The notes under the pieces were generated by a model. It was not told the origin of the DNA. It saw only the letters and a list, made by a program, of their open reading frames with translations, and did not search any database. A program made the position numbers and the translations under genes. A stretch of 64,000 nt of DNA from Mantis religiosa (taxonomy: Eukaryota; Arthropoda; Insecta; Mantodea; Mantidae), in NCBI GenBank assembly GCA_030765055.1, contig CM060953.1, positions 105,777,924-105,841,923 of the forward strand, in the 5' to 3' direction. Below, in pieces: positions 1 to 7,456 of the stretch. Each line of letters opens with the position of its first letter. Within the stretch, counting starts at the first letter, position 1.

Positions 1-345
1 TTGTGTAGTAACACGTGTGTCACGTGTTAATGAAATCCGAGCCTTGAAAGTCGAGTAGAAATCTGTGTTTAAAAAAAATATATATATATTGATGTGCTGG
101 CGTTCGTGTGCCACCCCCCCTCCAGGAGCTTGACGACGACGACGACGACAACGGCGCATCTCTCCCAAGCCTGCAAGGGCAATCGTGTCATTTTGTTGTA
201 TGTATGTGAAATGTAATTAACTGATGAATGTAATTACTGAAAAAAAAAATGTGAATGGATTTCAGTATTCACACACACACACACACTCACACACACACAC
301 ACACACACACGCATACACCGCTCCGTCCCCCCGGCACTCCTGCAA
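1..345. repeat. Left terminal inverted repeat of element A
   Basis: This arm is the reverse complement of 15687-16034. The arms differ mainly in copy number of internal microsatellites: (GAC)n near 133-149, a C run near 114-121, an A run near 240-249 and (CA)n near 268-310. The first six bases also pair with the other arm, so the repeat may continue left of the window. Confidence 0.93.
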
Positions 346-649
346 TAGGGGTGATGCATGTTATTTATATGTGAATGCTGTAAGACTGAATTGTCAATCG
401 CCTTCACCTTTGTCGACATTGCAAAAAGGAACGCGTCGAGTGTAGTTATTTAAATCAGTAAGTATTGATTTTATTATCGGGAGCCGTAGGAATCAAACAC
501 TCTATGGATCCTCCCCTCCTACACGACGCAATAAGGAATGCAAACCGATTCCGTGAGCAGATGAATCCGTAGCAGTGCGCCAATGTACTGCAGGGAGGGT
601 GCGCGATCGATCACTTCCATCTGTCAGTTGTCATCTAACACTCAGCAAG

Positions 650-1246
650 ATGAGCAGCGAAACAAGTAGAGTGGAGAGCGATATCAACTTCTGGGAACAT
701 CTGCAAGATTACGAGAGCATGCAGCAACACTGGATGGATCATCACGAGGAAATGTGTGATGGAAAGACTCATCAAACCGTCTGCAAGAATCCTGCACATC
801 ATGACAAAGTCACTTCATACGGCAAGTGTGGGATGCAGTGCAAGGTATATCTCAGGTAAGTGGAAAGAAAAAGCACTGGAAATTAGTGAGCTATAGTGTT
901 TTGTGTACGGGTAAAAAAGATTTCTCTCATTGTGTAATTACAGAAGCTTGGAAGGTGAAGACATAACACCTCCAATCCGTGACGAGAAACAAGCCGGCCC
1001 TTCCAAAGAAGTAGATAAAGAAAAGTGAGTAAAAAGAAAACGTCACACTTAATATAAAAGCGTGTAATAATTCGTATCCTCATAGCCGTGCATGTTCGCA
1101 GGTCCGACAAGAAAGCAGAGAAGAAGAGCTGTAAGCCGAGGGTGCTCAAGAAGAAGAGGATCTTCGACAAGGACAGCTTTATAATAATGATGTTCGAACC
1201 CATGGCCCCCGCTCCTGAAGAGGTGACAAAGAGTGATGGCGAATAG
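650..1246 (+). CDS. Spliced Cys/His-rich basic protein of unknown function, three exons
   Basis: I do not recognise this family. Three exons are predicted: 650-855 (donor CAG|GTAAGT), 944-1024 (acceptor ATTACAG, donor AA|GTGAGT) and 1102-1246 (acceptor TTCGCAG), joining in frame to TAG at 1244-1246. The first exon is acidic to neutral and carries many His and Cys residues (HHEEMC, HQTVC, CGMQC), compatible with metal binding. The last exon is very basic (KPRVLKKKRIF), compatible with nuclear localisation or DNA binding. A diverged first exon is found at the same place in element C (41427 onward), with a possible third exon near 42316, which supports a real gene. A regulatory or DNA-binding role is only a guess. 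Splicing is unproved. Confidence 0.6.
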
Positions 1247-1718
1247 TGTGTTCATGGTAGACGACATCCCCATCAACTCCGGGCACCGTGTGAACATAGG
1301 CTTATACCATGAACTCCCATCCCTCTATATCAGAGCTACAGATGAAACTTTTGTATACATCACAAAGAAAGACTGGCTAATAATAAAGCAAAATATGGAT
1401 GCGTTGGAAACTTACTTGAAAGATGGTAAGCATCCAAAATTGTCATACAGTGAGAATATAATATATGCGTACAATATATTACTGTGCATGAATAAAGTGA
1501 ATGAAGTAACGTTTGTGAATACGTGCTTAAACTTAAACAGCATAAATCTAAATAGCATTGCCATAAGAGGACTTAAGAGACTAATCCCATATATTGAAAG
1601 AAACTTATTTCAATTACATGACATATATAAATCAATGTGTTCATACGATGCAAAAAGTAGGAGTGACAGGGAAAAGGTTAAGGAAATGTATGTTAAAATC
1701 AATAAAAAGATAACATAA
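1236..1718 (+). CDS. Hypothetical 160-residue protein overlapping the end of the spliced gene
   Basis: The ORF starts with ATG at 1236 inside the last exon of the upstream gene and overlaps it by 11 bases in another frame. The first 60 residues look like a compact beta-rich domain ending in DWLIIKQNMDALETYL, faintly recalling PC4-like ssDNA-binding folds, but this is not a firm match. The rest is helical and Lys/Asn-rich. A decayed homologue lies in element C near 42540-42790 (matching around NIGLYHELPS), so the ORF has been conserved between two Polintons. Translation could depend on reinitiation, leaky scanning or an alternative transcript. It ends with an AATAAA signal at 1701, overlapping its own 3' end. 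Confidence 0.6.
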   Translation: MANSVFMVDDIPINSGHRVNIGLYHELPSLYIRATDETFVYITKKDWLIIKQNMDALETYLKDGKHPKLSYSENIIYAYNILLCMNKVNEVTFVNTCLNLNSINLNSIAIRGLKRLIPYIERNLFQLHDIYKSMCSYDAKSRSDREKVKEMYVKINKKIT

Positions 1719-1744
1719 ATTTGAGTTTCGTTTTCTTTTTTATT
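1701..1744. terminator. Facing poly(A) signals between convergent genes
   Basis: AATAAA on the plus strand at 1701-1706 would serve the leftmost genes. TTTATT at 1739-1744 is AATAAA on the minus strand and would serve the capsid block that ends at 1762. The two convergent units are only 43 bases apart. Confidence 0.5.
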
Positions 1745-1761
1745 TCCACAAAACTACATCC

Positions 1762-2967
1762 TTATATGATAGATTGAACAACATGCGTTAGTGGTTTATA
1801 GGTGAACAATTTATCATGAATAATCAGGCAATATAATGATGTATGTGCAGGAAAGTTAGATGAGGCTTGAACTTCCAGTCTCACATTCACGGCCCCGGTC
1901 ACGGTCTCCTCAGGCTGATGCGAGCAGTCGATGACAAAGAGCGGTGCATAATTCAGAAAGTCACTTCTCTTCAAAAGTGGGTAATTTTCTTTTCCATAAT
2001 AGGATGATTGAAATTTCGAATACTGATCATACAGAGATGCAAATTTAGAGTTTCCAAAATCCAAGTTCATATCGTGATAAGGATAACACTCGCTGTTGAG
2101 GTAAAGCTTCAGATTGGTGATGTTGCAGTGATCAAAGAGTGAGCAATCCTTACTAAGCTTATTCAGTCTGTCGGTTTGTGCACCGACTATGACGAAGCGA
2201 GGTTTCGCAAGTTTCGTTGTAGTTGCAATGTTCCAGGTGAAGGCCTTAGTTTGCGGTACCGCAGGTTGAGTGTGAAGGTCTAAGGTTCGAAAGGCTACGT
2301 GCAGTGGCTTATCGGATTTGACGAGTTTAAGCTTTTCGACTCGCTCTCCATCTGAAAGTCGAAGAACGGGCATCCTCCATTCGAGTCTAGTTAGTTGAAT
2401 AATAGCTGGTTCGTTGCCCGATATACAATTATTAGAATCTTTAGATCTAATGAGAACCAGTTCAAATTTGCTATTGAGAATGACTTCCTTGTGATCGTCT
2501 GCAAAGCCCAGCAGCATCGAAAGAGGAACTACAGCATTGAAGACACCATTCTTTGAATTCACGATGTCGACGTCAACTCCCGGATAGGTCCATCCGGCAT
2601 TCTGCATTCGATCGGATTCCAGTGCATTCAGAGATGCATAGTTGCGCATCGTTGAAGAAATGCCCGGATTCCTGGTTCTGTCTATAGTAATGCCGTTCAT
2701 ATCTAGACGAATTTCGTCAAACAGAAATGCCATGGCATTGTTGGTCAGCTTTGAGGAGGAGGGTCCGCCACTTGTTTTGGTGAGAGAGCCCTCTATGTAG
2801 AGATAACTTCTACTAGGAAGAGTGTACAAATCTTCTGCTTGACACGGTATTCTAATTTCATCGTTCGCGTCAAGAGCCGATGTATTGTATGGCAGGAAGA
2901 CGTGCTCCTCCTCTTTACTAATCTTATCATCAAAGGTCGGTACTCCTGTTACATCGAGGACATCCAT
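1762..2967 (-). CDS. MCP: Polinton major capsid protein (double jelly-roll)
   Basis: The 401-residue product matches what I know of Polinton/adintovirus major capsid (hexon-like) proteins, which form pseudo-hexameric double jelly-roll trimers. Conserved stretches shared with the decayed copy in element C include DEIRIPCQAEDLYTLP, RSYLYIEG, TRNPGIS, TQPAVPQT and LYLNSECYPYHDMNL. The ATG at 2967 is supported because the element C copy has Met at the equivalent place. It is shorter than many Polinton MCPs. It lies last in the minus-strand virion block, after the minor capsid protein, as in other Polintons. The jelly-roll fold is inferred from family and context, not read directly. Confidence 0.82.
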   Translation of the reverse strand: MDVLDVTGVPTFDDKISKEEEHVFLPYNTSALDANDEIRIPCQAEDLYTLPSRSYLYIEGSLTKTSGGPSSSKLTNNAMAFLFDEIRLDMNGITIDRTRNPGISSTMRNYASLNALESDRMQNAGWTYPGVDVDIVNSKNGVFNAVVPLSMLLGFADDHKEVILNSKFELVLIRSKDSNNCISGNEPAIIQLTRLEWRMPVLRLSDGERVEKLKLVKSDKPLHVAFRTLDLHTQPAVPQTKAFTWNIATTTKLAKPRFVIVGAQTDRLNKLSKDCSLFDHCNITNLKLYLNSECYPYHDMNLDFGNSKFASLYDQYSKFQSSYYGKENYPLLKRSDFLNYAPLFVIDCSHQPEETVTGAVNVRLEVQASSNFPAHTSLYCLIIHDKLFTYKPLTHVVQSII

Positions 2968-3087
2968 TATAGCACTTTGAATCCCAAAGCCTCGAGGAAC
3001 CTTCGATTAGACGACGTGATCGGACGCCCTGTCAATGAGCGAGTATAGCCCAATCTCGAAAGAGGCTTCTTAATATAGGAACGATGC

Positions 3088-3795
3088 TTAAAATTTATTC
3101 CCATTGCGACGTATGTGTAATCGTACGGTTATGGTTTCGTTCCTGAAGTCGAGCACGTCACCGTTCTGATCTACCACTCTAATGTCGAGATGATCAATGA
3201 GATTCGTATCGATGATTGGTAGATATATAGGGCTAGATGGTTCTTGCGAAATGTGGTAACCGGGAGGAACCGACGGGAAAACCTCGTACAGAGAATGACC
3301 GTGTTTACCGTCAATGAAGGATCCCGTGGCTAGGCTGCACTCGATGCGTATGATGCTAACTTTGAAGATGTTCACCAAATCATCAGACTCAGTCATCACG
3401 TTCGGTTGAATCAAACGCTGTGCTTTGAATCCGAGAAGAGAGCCAATTGATCTGTCTTGAGTAAAGTCGATAGTATATGGGCATTTTATCTCAGACTTCA
3501 TGGTATTATTATTAGCACGTAAGATAAAGCCGTCTTCGACGTCGAGGGCTCCCTTGAGAAAATGCGCGATATCATCTAATTCGTAAGTTCCAGGAGGAAT
3601 CTCGATACTCTCGTTCTTGTCATTACGAGCGAAATGGAATAAGTTGTTGCTCTCATCCACATTAGGAATGGAATAAAAGGTTTCGAAATTCAATAGAGCT
3701 ATTTCGTAAAGTCCATTCGGATCCAGATGAAGAGGCGGGTTGAGAAAGCTAGAGAAGCTGGCATTCGAGCCGCTCACGGTGATTGTGTAACTCAT
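3088..3795 (-). CDS. mCP: Polinton minor capsid (penton-like) protein
   Basis: The 235-residue product fits the single jelly-roll minor capsid protein expected just upstream of MCP. The N-terminus (MSYTITVSGS, then FLNPPLHLDPNGLYEIALLNF) and the C-terminus (RVVDQNGDVLDF, RLHIRRNGNKF) are both retained in the broken element C copy at 44428-45046. I chose the ATG at 3795 because the element C copy has Met at the same point. The open frame runs 22 codons further upstream, to 3861, but that part overlaps the end of the protease gene. Role: pentameric vertex protein of an icosahedral shell. The fold is inferred. Confidence 0.72.
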   Translation of the reverse strand: MSYTITVSGSNASFSSFLNPPLHLDPNGLYEIALLNFETFYSIPNVDESNNLFHFARNDKNESIEIPPGTYELDDIAHFLKGALDVEDGFILRANNNTMKSEIKCPYTIDFTQDRSIGSLLGFKAQRLIQPNVMTESDDLVNIFKVSIIRIECSLATGSFIDGKHGHSLYEVFPSVPPGYHISQEPSSPIYLPIIDTNLIDHLDIRVVDQNGDVLDFRNETITVRLHIRRNGNKF

Positions 3796-3827
3796 TTTGA
3801 TCAAACATTCAAGTCGGTAAATCCGTT

Positions 3828-4097
3828 TTATAAGAGAAACTGCAGGCACAGATGACCGCAAATCACAGATCCAAAATTCTGAAACCTCTTGGTGTTGTAC
3901 ATGAGTTTAACACCCTCGAGGTAGGACTCAATCTGTTTCGGTGGTCTTAGATTACCGAAGCTATCAAAGTAGAATGCAACATCTCCATCCTTGCGTATCG
4001 CAACCCAGTGTGTTCCCGGGTTACGCGAGATATCCAAATTTACGATAATCCTTTCTACATGTCGAGGACGTGAAGGTAAGTTGTCTATCATGTACAC
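3828..4097 (-). CDS. PRO: Adenovirus-type (C5/Ulp1-like) capsid maturation cysteine protease
   Basis: From the first in-frame ATG the ORF has 89 codons. It shows the catalytic order of the adenain family: His30 in GTHWVAI, Asp45 in YFDSFG, Cys80 in VICGHLC. The role would be processing of capsid and core precursors during particle assembly. Adenain-like proteases normally begin earlier, and the same frame stays open upstream to about 4235, encoding a segment (FRGVYMIDNLPSRP and before) conserved in element C. The ATG at 4097 is therefore probably not the natural start. In element C the catalytic His is replaced (GTLWVAK). The gene sits between the pX-like gene and the minor capsid gene. Confidence 0.85.
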   Translation of the reverse strand: MYMIDNLPSRPRHVERIIVNLDISRNPGTHWVAIRKDGDVAFYFDSFGNLRPPKQIESYLEGVKLMYNTKRFQNFGSVICGHLCLQFLL

Positions 4098-4235
4098 ACC
4101 TCTAAAATGAGGAATGCGCAGTCGTCGTGCATAGGCATCGATCTCTGCAGCACTTAGGGCTTTTTCCGGGATAAATACAGGCCTCGCCCCGAGTTTTTTG
4201 CACGAAGATGCAATCCTTTGCCCTTGCGCTTCTTA
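4098..4235 (-). other. Upstream in-frame extension of the protease, overlapping the pX-like ORF
   Basis: The protease frame is open for about 46 codons upstream of 4097, bounded by TAA, with no ATG. It includes VFIPEKALSAAEID and RRLRIPHFRG, which are conserved in element C. Most of it overlaps the 3' end of the pX-like ORF in another frame. It may be reached by splicing, frameshifting or a non-AUG start. Confidence 0.6.
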
Positions 4236-4486
4236 CGTCGAAGGCCTTTACCCCTAGCTAAACCCTCCATGCTCTGATTGTGACGACTCAACTCTGCAAG
4301 CTGTCTTTCCGCGGAACGTTTCTTATTCACAGCCGTGGCGATCTGAGCAGCGCCACCGGCTAGGCTACCTGCAGCGCCCAAAGCCGCCAAAAGCGGGATC
4401 AGAGGTAAAAAACCGCCTCGAGGGCTCGGTATGATCCTCTTGCGTCGCTTACGCATTCCAGCGCCCATGGCAACTTTCCCCTTCAT
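4154..4486 (-). CDS. pX/pVI-like small basic virion protein
   Basis: The 110-residue protein is strongly cationic at both ends (MRKRRKRIIPSPRGG; LRRKKRKGKG). Between them lies a Gly/Ala-rich hydrophobic stretch, about residues 25-50 (FLPLIPLLAALGAAGSLAGG), followed by a short polar helix. This layout resembles small basic proteins encoded beside the protease in Polintons and adintoviruses, compared with adenovirus core protein X or the membrane-lytic protein VI. Function is therefore DNA condensation or membrane disruption, by analogy only. Starts at Met1, Met7 or Met11 are all possible. A decayed, rearranged copy is at 45366-45798. Confidence 0.62.
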   Translation of the reverse strand: MKGKVAMGAGMRKRRKRIIPSPRGGFLPLIPLLAALGAAGSLAGGAAQIATAVNKKRSAERQLAELSRHNQSMEGLARGKGLRRKKRKGKGLHLRAKNSGRGLYLSRKKP

Positions 4487-4516
4487 GATGGCTGTTACAA
4501 GTCGGGCTGCAAGTCG

Positions 4517-4804
4517 CTAGCCGAAAGATGCGTCAGCAGACTTTACTCGACTCCAAGCCTTTTCAACGAGTTCCTTATCGGCCAAACGTTGCGAATCTGC
4601 GTCCTGATGAGTGGCGTAAGCGAGATCGTGAGCGAGGCAGGCTGAGTCCAAAGCGTTTCTGGGAGAATCCCCTCTCTGCAGACGCTTATGTAGTTTCGTT
4701 CCAGGTCCACAGAATCGGTACCCTGGTAAATGAGCCTCAAACGGAAGAGAATTAATTAGCGAATTAAGGATTCCGGATCCCTTCTTTACGCCTGCAGAGT
4801 TCAT
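4517..4804 (-). CDS. PLA2: Phospholipase A2 (parvovirus VP1u-like)
   Basis: The 95-residue protein has the secretory PLA2 calcium loop (PGYRFCGPGTKL, about residues 27-38) and the catalytic His-Asp pair (His59-Asp60 in CLAHDLAYA), followed by a helix rich in charged residues (ADKELVEKAW). In parvoviruses such a domain helps particles leave endosomes. PLA2-like genes also occur in animal Polintons and adintoviruses. There is no signal peptide, so a virion-associated role is more likely than secretion. It heads the minus-strand virion block and starts only 30 bp from the divergent ATPase gene. A frameshifted copy lies in element C around 45798-46105. Confidence 0.85.
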   Translation of the reverse strand: MNSAGVKKGSGILNSLINSLPFEAHLPGYRFCGPGTKLHKRLQRGDSPRNALDSACLAHDLAYATHQDADSQRLADKELVEKAWSRVKSADASFG

Positions 4805-4834
4805 GGCTTACTATGAAATAAAAAAGCAAACGTT
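4805..4834. promoter_or_regulatory. 30-bp spacer between divergent PLA2 and ATPase start codons
   Basis: The two start codons point away from each other and are separated by 30 AT-rich bases. Any promoters and 5' leaders for the two virion blocks must lie partly inside the opposite gene, so the transcripts probably overlap. No specific promoter motif is claimed. Confidence 0.4.
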
Positions 4835-5563
4835 ATGATTTATATGTTTAGTTGCGATATGGAAGTAGTGAAGCAAAAGTGCAAGTTGCCTATACAGGTG
4901 CTCGATTTCGACAACGACATACGCAAAGGACGACACGGCGCGCTCTTCCCGTGCAACGTCAGAGCACTCCTCTTGGGTAGTTCGAATGCTGGAAAGACGA
5001 ACGTTCTACTGAACTTGCTCATCCATGAAAATGGTCTTAGGTTCGAGAATCTCTACATATATTCAAAATCGTTGCACCAACCGAAATACCAGTATTTGCT
5101 CAAGGTGCTAAAAACCATACCCGATATTGGAGTTTTCACGTTCGAGGATGGCGAGAAGGTGGTTCAACCATCCGAAGCCCGAGGAAACTCCATATTCGTA
5201 TTCGATGATGTCATAAATGAGAAGCATGGAAAAATAGCGTCATATTACAGCATGGGTAGACATCGCAATGTCGATGCCGTATACTTAGCACAGTCATATG
5301 CGAAGGTGCCTAAACATTTAATTAGAGATAATGCAAATATGATCGTGCTCTTCAGACAGGATAACCTCAACTTAAAGCATATATATGATGATTACGTAAA
5401 CACAGATATGACGTATGCGGAATTTAAGGACATGTGTAAACAAGTTTGGGAGAGTAATGACGGATCGAACTCGCGACCTTTCGTTGTCATAGTACCCGAG
5501 TTCCCTTTGAACGAAGGACGCTACCGTCACGGTTTCGACATCTTTATCAGAGTGAATAAATAA
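4835..5563 (+). CDS. ATP: A32/FtsK-HerA-like genome packaging ATPase
   Basis: The 242-residue protein has a Walker A motif GSSNAGKT (residues 48-55) and a Walker B motif SIFVFDD (about 119-125), then the LAQSYAKVPKHLI segment typical of poxvirus A32-like ATPases in Polintons. The reaction is ATP-driven translocation of DNA into preformed capsids. In-frame Met codons at residues 1, 4 and 9 leave the start a little open. The fiber-like gene begins 21 bp downstream. Element C keeps Walker A but has a deletion after it and several stops. Confidence 0.9.
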   Translation: MIYMFSCDMEVVKQKCKLPIQVLDFDNDIRKGRHGALFPCNVRALLLGSSNAGKTNVLLNLLIHENGLRFENLYIYSKSLHQPKYQYLLKVLKTIPDIGVFTFEDGEKVVQPSEARGNSIFVFDDVINEKHGKIASYYSMGRHRNVDAVYLAQSYAKVPKHLIRDNANMIVLFRQDNLNLKHIYDDYVNTDMTYAEFKDMCKQVWESNDGSNSRPFVVIVPEFPLNEGRYRHGFDIFIRVNK

Positions 5564-5584
5564 CGCGTATCCTTCATTGTAGTC

Positions 5585-6664
5585 ATGAGTATCGATAGGT
5601 TCGGATCTCGGAGAGTCATACCCTCCCGGGGCGTGATTAACCGGTATACCATAAGTAGAGATGGATCGGGAAACTATCAATTCAAGGGAAAGCGATTGCG
5701 CAACGTTCACGATCCTGAGGAAAGTGATGACGCGTCAACTAAGAGCTATGTGGACGCGTGTACGAGTGATGTCGAGAGTCGAATGCAGATCTTCAGCGAA
5801 CAGGCTTCATATCAACGCATGGGCCAGTTTGAAGCTATGCTTAGGAATCACATACAAAAATCCCTCGACCTCCAATATGAACATCTAATGGAATACTTAA
5901 CAAAATATGCATTTAAACGTGATTCGGATAACAATGTCATTCTGGATGCTATAAGGATGAAAGTTCTATTGGATCCCATTGACGATCACGATGTTATCAA
6001 TAAAAAGTATATAGATGCCAGAATGCCAATTCTAGAGTCTGATGCTAATCTATCATTTCGAATGAAACGATTAAAGAATATAGCCGATCCTGCACAGGAT
6101 AACGATGCTGCAACCATGAAATATGTTAATCGGTTCTATATACAGAAACAGAATGAACTGCAAACCGGTTTAACTAGAACGATAACAACCGTTGCCGAAA
6201 CTATATCTACAGCGGTGGAAAAAGCCGTGAAAGATATAACCGAGCGACAGACGGAACTGGATAAGAATCTAACCAGTGCAGTGAACGATATTGACAACAT
6301 GAAAATACAGACGAGACATATCGTAAACGGCATGTTACAACAACTGAAAGGTCAGCTCATCATTTCACTGCATACACGACCCTTTAGAGGTCCCTCGTTA
6401 AGGTATACGTTATCCTCGGGTCTCGAATTCTACAAGTCTCCAGGAAATGGGAATGTAATTTCTTGTTCTATGCTTTCATCAATACACCCTCATACGGCGC
6501 ATGACACAATGTTTGCAATAAACGATAAATTAGTTGAAAGGTATCCTGTCCCTATTCGAACTGGTGATTTACTCACTTTCACAGCACCAGTGGAACGTGC
6601 TAAGGATGGTCACATGTTAAGTATAGAAATTATAATTTCATATAAAGTATCTGCAGTAGGTTAA
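5585..6664 (+). CDS. Fiber-like coiled-coil protein with phage-tail-type repeats
   Basis: The 359-residue protein has three diverged copies of a motif common in phage tail fibers: LRNVHDPEESDDASTKSYVD, then a weaker copy near LLDPIDDHDVINKKYID, then LKNIADPAQDNDAATMKYVN. These are separated by predicted helices. A coiled coil (about residues 200-250) leads to a beta-rich C-terminal domain of about 110 residues (from GQLIISLHTRPF) that could be a head or knob. A trimeric attachment fiber at the capsid vertex is a reasonable inference. The element C copy (46881-47616) keeps the coiled coil and the C-terminal domain but lacks recognisable repeats. Confidence 0.6.
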   Translation: MSIDRFGSRRVIPSRGVINRYTISRDGSGNYQFKGKRLRNVHDPEESDDASTKSYVDACTSDVESRMQIFSEQASYQRMGQFEAMLRNHIQKSLDLQYEHLMEYLTKYAFKRDSDNNVILDAIRMKVLLDPIDDHDVINKKYIDARMPILESDANLSFRMKRLKNIADPAQDNDAATMKYVNRFYIQKQNELQTGLTRTITTVAETISTAVEKAVKDITERQTELDKNLTSAVNDIDNMKIQTRHIVNGMLQQLKGQLIISLHTRPFRGPSLRYTLSSGLEFYKSPGNGNVISCSMLSSIHPHTAHDTMFAINDKLVERYPVPIRTGDLLTFTAPVERAKDGHMLSIEIIISYKVSAVG

Positions 6665-6682
6665 TTATACATTCAGTACAAT

Positions 6683-7456
6683 ATGGATGCCGAAGGTATA
6701 AGTCTCAAACAATCAATCGCTCGTCACAGTAGGGCAATACGAGAAAAGTTACGCTCCCTGAAAGGTCTCAAGTTCGAAACTCAGCGCGTCAGGTCCGAGG
6801 TTCTCCAGCCTGTAACCGAGCCCTTGAAGGTTATAGCCGACAGGGATCGTGACAAGTCAAAACCAGTCGTTAACGATGCAGAAGAGAATGGGGATGAGGA
6901 GGAGGATGATCTACTTGCAGAGTACCTGAAGAAGGTTCGAACCGCTAGCTCCAGCGACATGGATGCCACCTACGGCGTGCGGTATGAAGATGGAGAATAT
7001 AAACTAGGGAATAAAACTATCGATTTCACCGATGACGGTAATCAGATAGGGCAAGAGAGCTACGATGCAAGTCCTGGATTGTACGAATTGCTCTTCAAGC
7101 GATCGCCGCTCAATTCATCATATACCGAAGAGGATCTGGACGCCTATTCGCAGATATTGCAGAATACTCAGGTTTACAGGCAGGGATACGCTAGGAGCGG
7201 GCGTATAAGAGCAAGCCGCGGTTACAAGTATCGCAATATTATTCGAGATCTTGTTTCCAGTCGCACGGGCTCGGCTCTCTACTGGAAGGAGCACGTACCC
7301 GGCAGAAAACTGGATTACATCTATTGGACCGATCCCAACGTTCTAATAGACAGATTGAGATTACTCATTGCATCGAGGGATGCGGGTAACTTTAACCATT
7401 CAGCAGAGATTCAGGAAATAATCACAGAATTAAAAAACTCGAAAATCATAGCATGA
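6683..7456 (+). CDS. DUF8207-like Polinton protein
   Basis: This 257-residue protein has a basic N-terminus with a predicted coiled coil (about 1-60), an acidic linker (EENGDEEEDD) and a conserved C-terminal domain (about 125-250) with SPGLYELLFKRSP, RGYKYRNIIRDL and YIYWTDPNVLIDRLRLL. I recall this domain from many insect and other animal Polintons under the name DUF8207; the function is unknown. Its stop codon TGA overlaps the integrase start as ATGA at 7453-7456. The same overlap is preserved in element C at 48316-48319. The pairing suggests coupled expression with the integrase. Confidence 0.7.
   Translation: MDAEGISLKQSIARHSRAIREKLRSLKGLKFETQRVRSEVLQPVTEPLKVIADRDRDKSKPVVNDAEENGDEEEDDLLAEYLKKVRTASSSDMDATYGVRYEDGEYKLGNKTIDFTDDGNQIGQESYDASPGLYELLFKRSPLNSSYTEEDLDAYSQILQNTQVYRQGYARSGRIRASRGYKYRNIIRDLVSSRTGSALYWKEHVPGRKLDYIYWTDPNVLIDRLRLLIASRDAGNFNHSAEIQEIITELKNSKIIA

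Noticed and set aside
224..445. Short ORFs in the left terminal repeat
   Set aside because: Driven by the (CA)n repeat and not conserved as protein in the other arm.
883..1297. Minus-strand ORFs across the spliced gene
   Set aside because: Hydrophobic shadow frames; the plus-strand exon model and element C homology explain the region better.
4528..4755. 75-codon plus-strand ORF antisense to PLA2
   Set aside because: Shadow frame of a well-supported gene with intact PLA2 motifs.
5372..5710. Minus-strand ORF across the ATPase-fiber junction
   Set aside because: Overlaps two recognised genes on the other strand and has no motif of its own.
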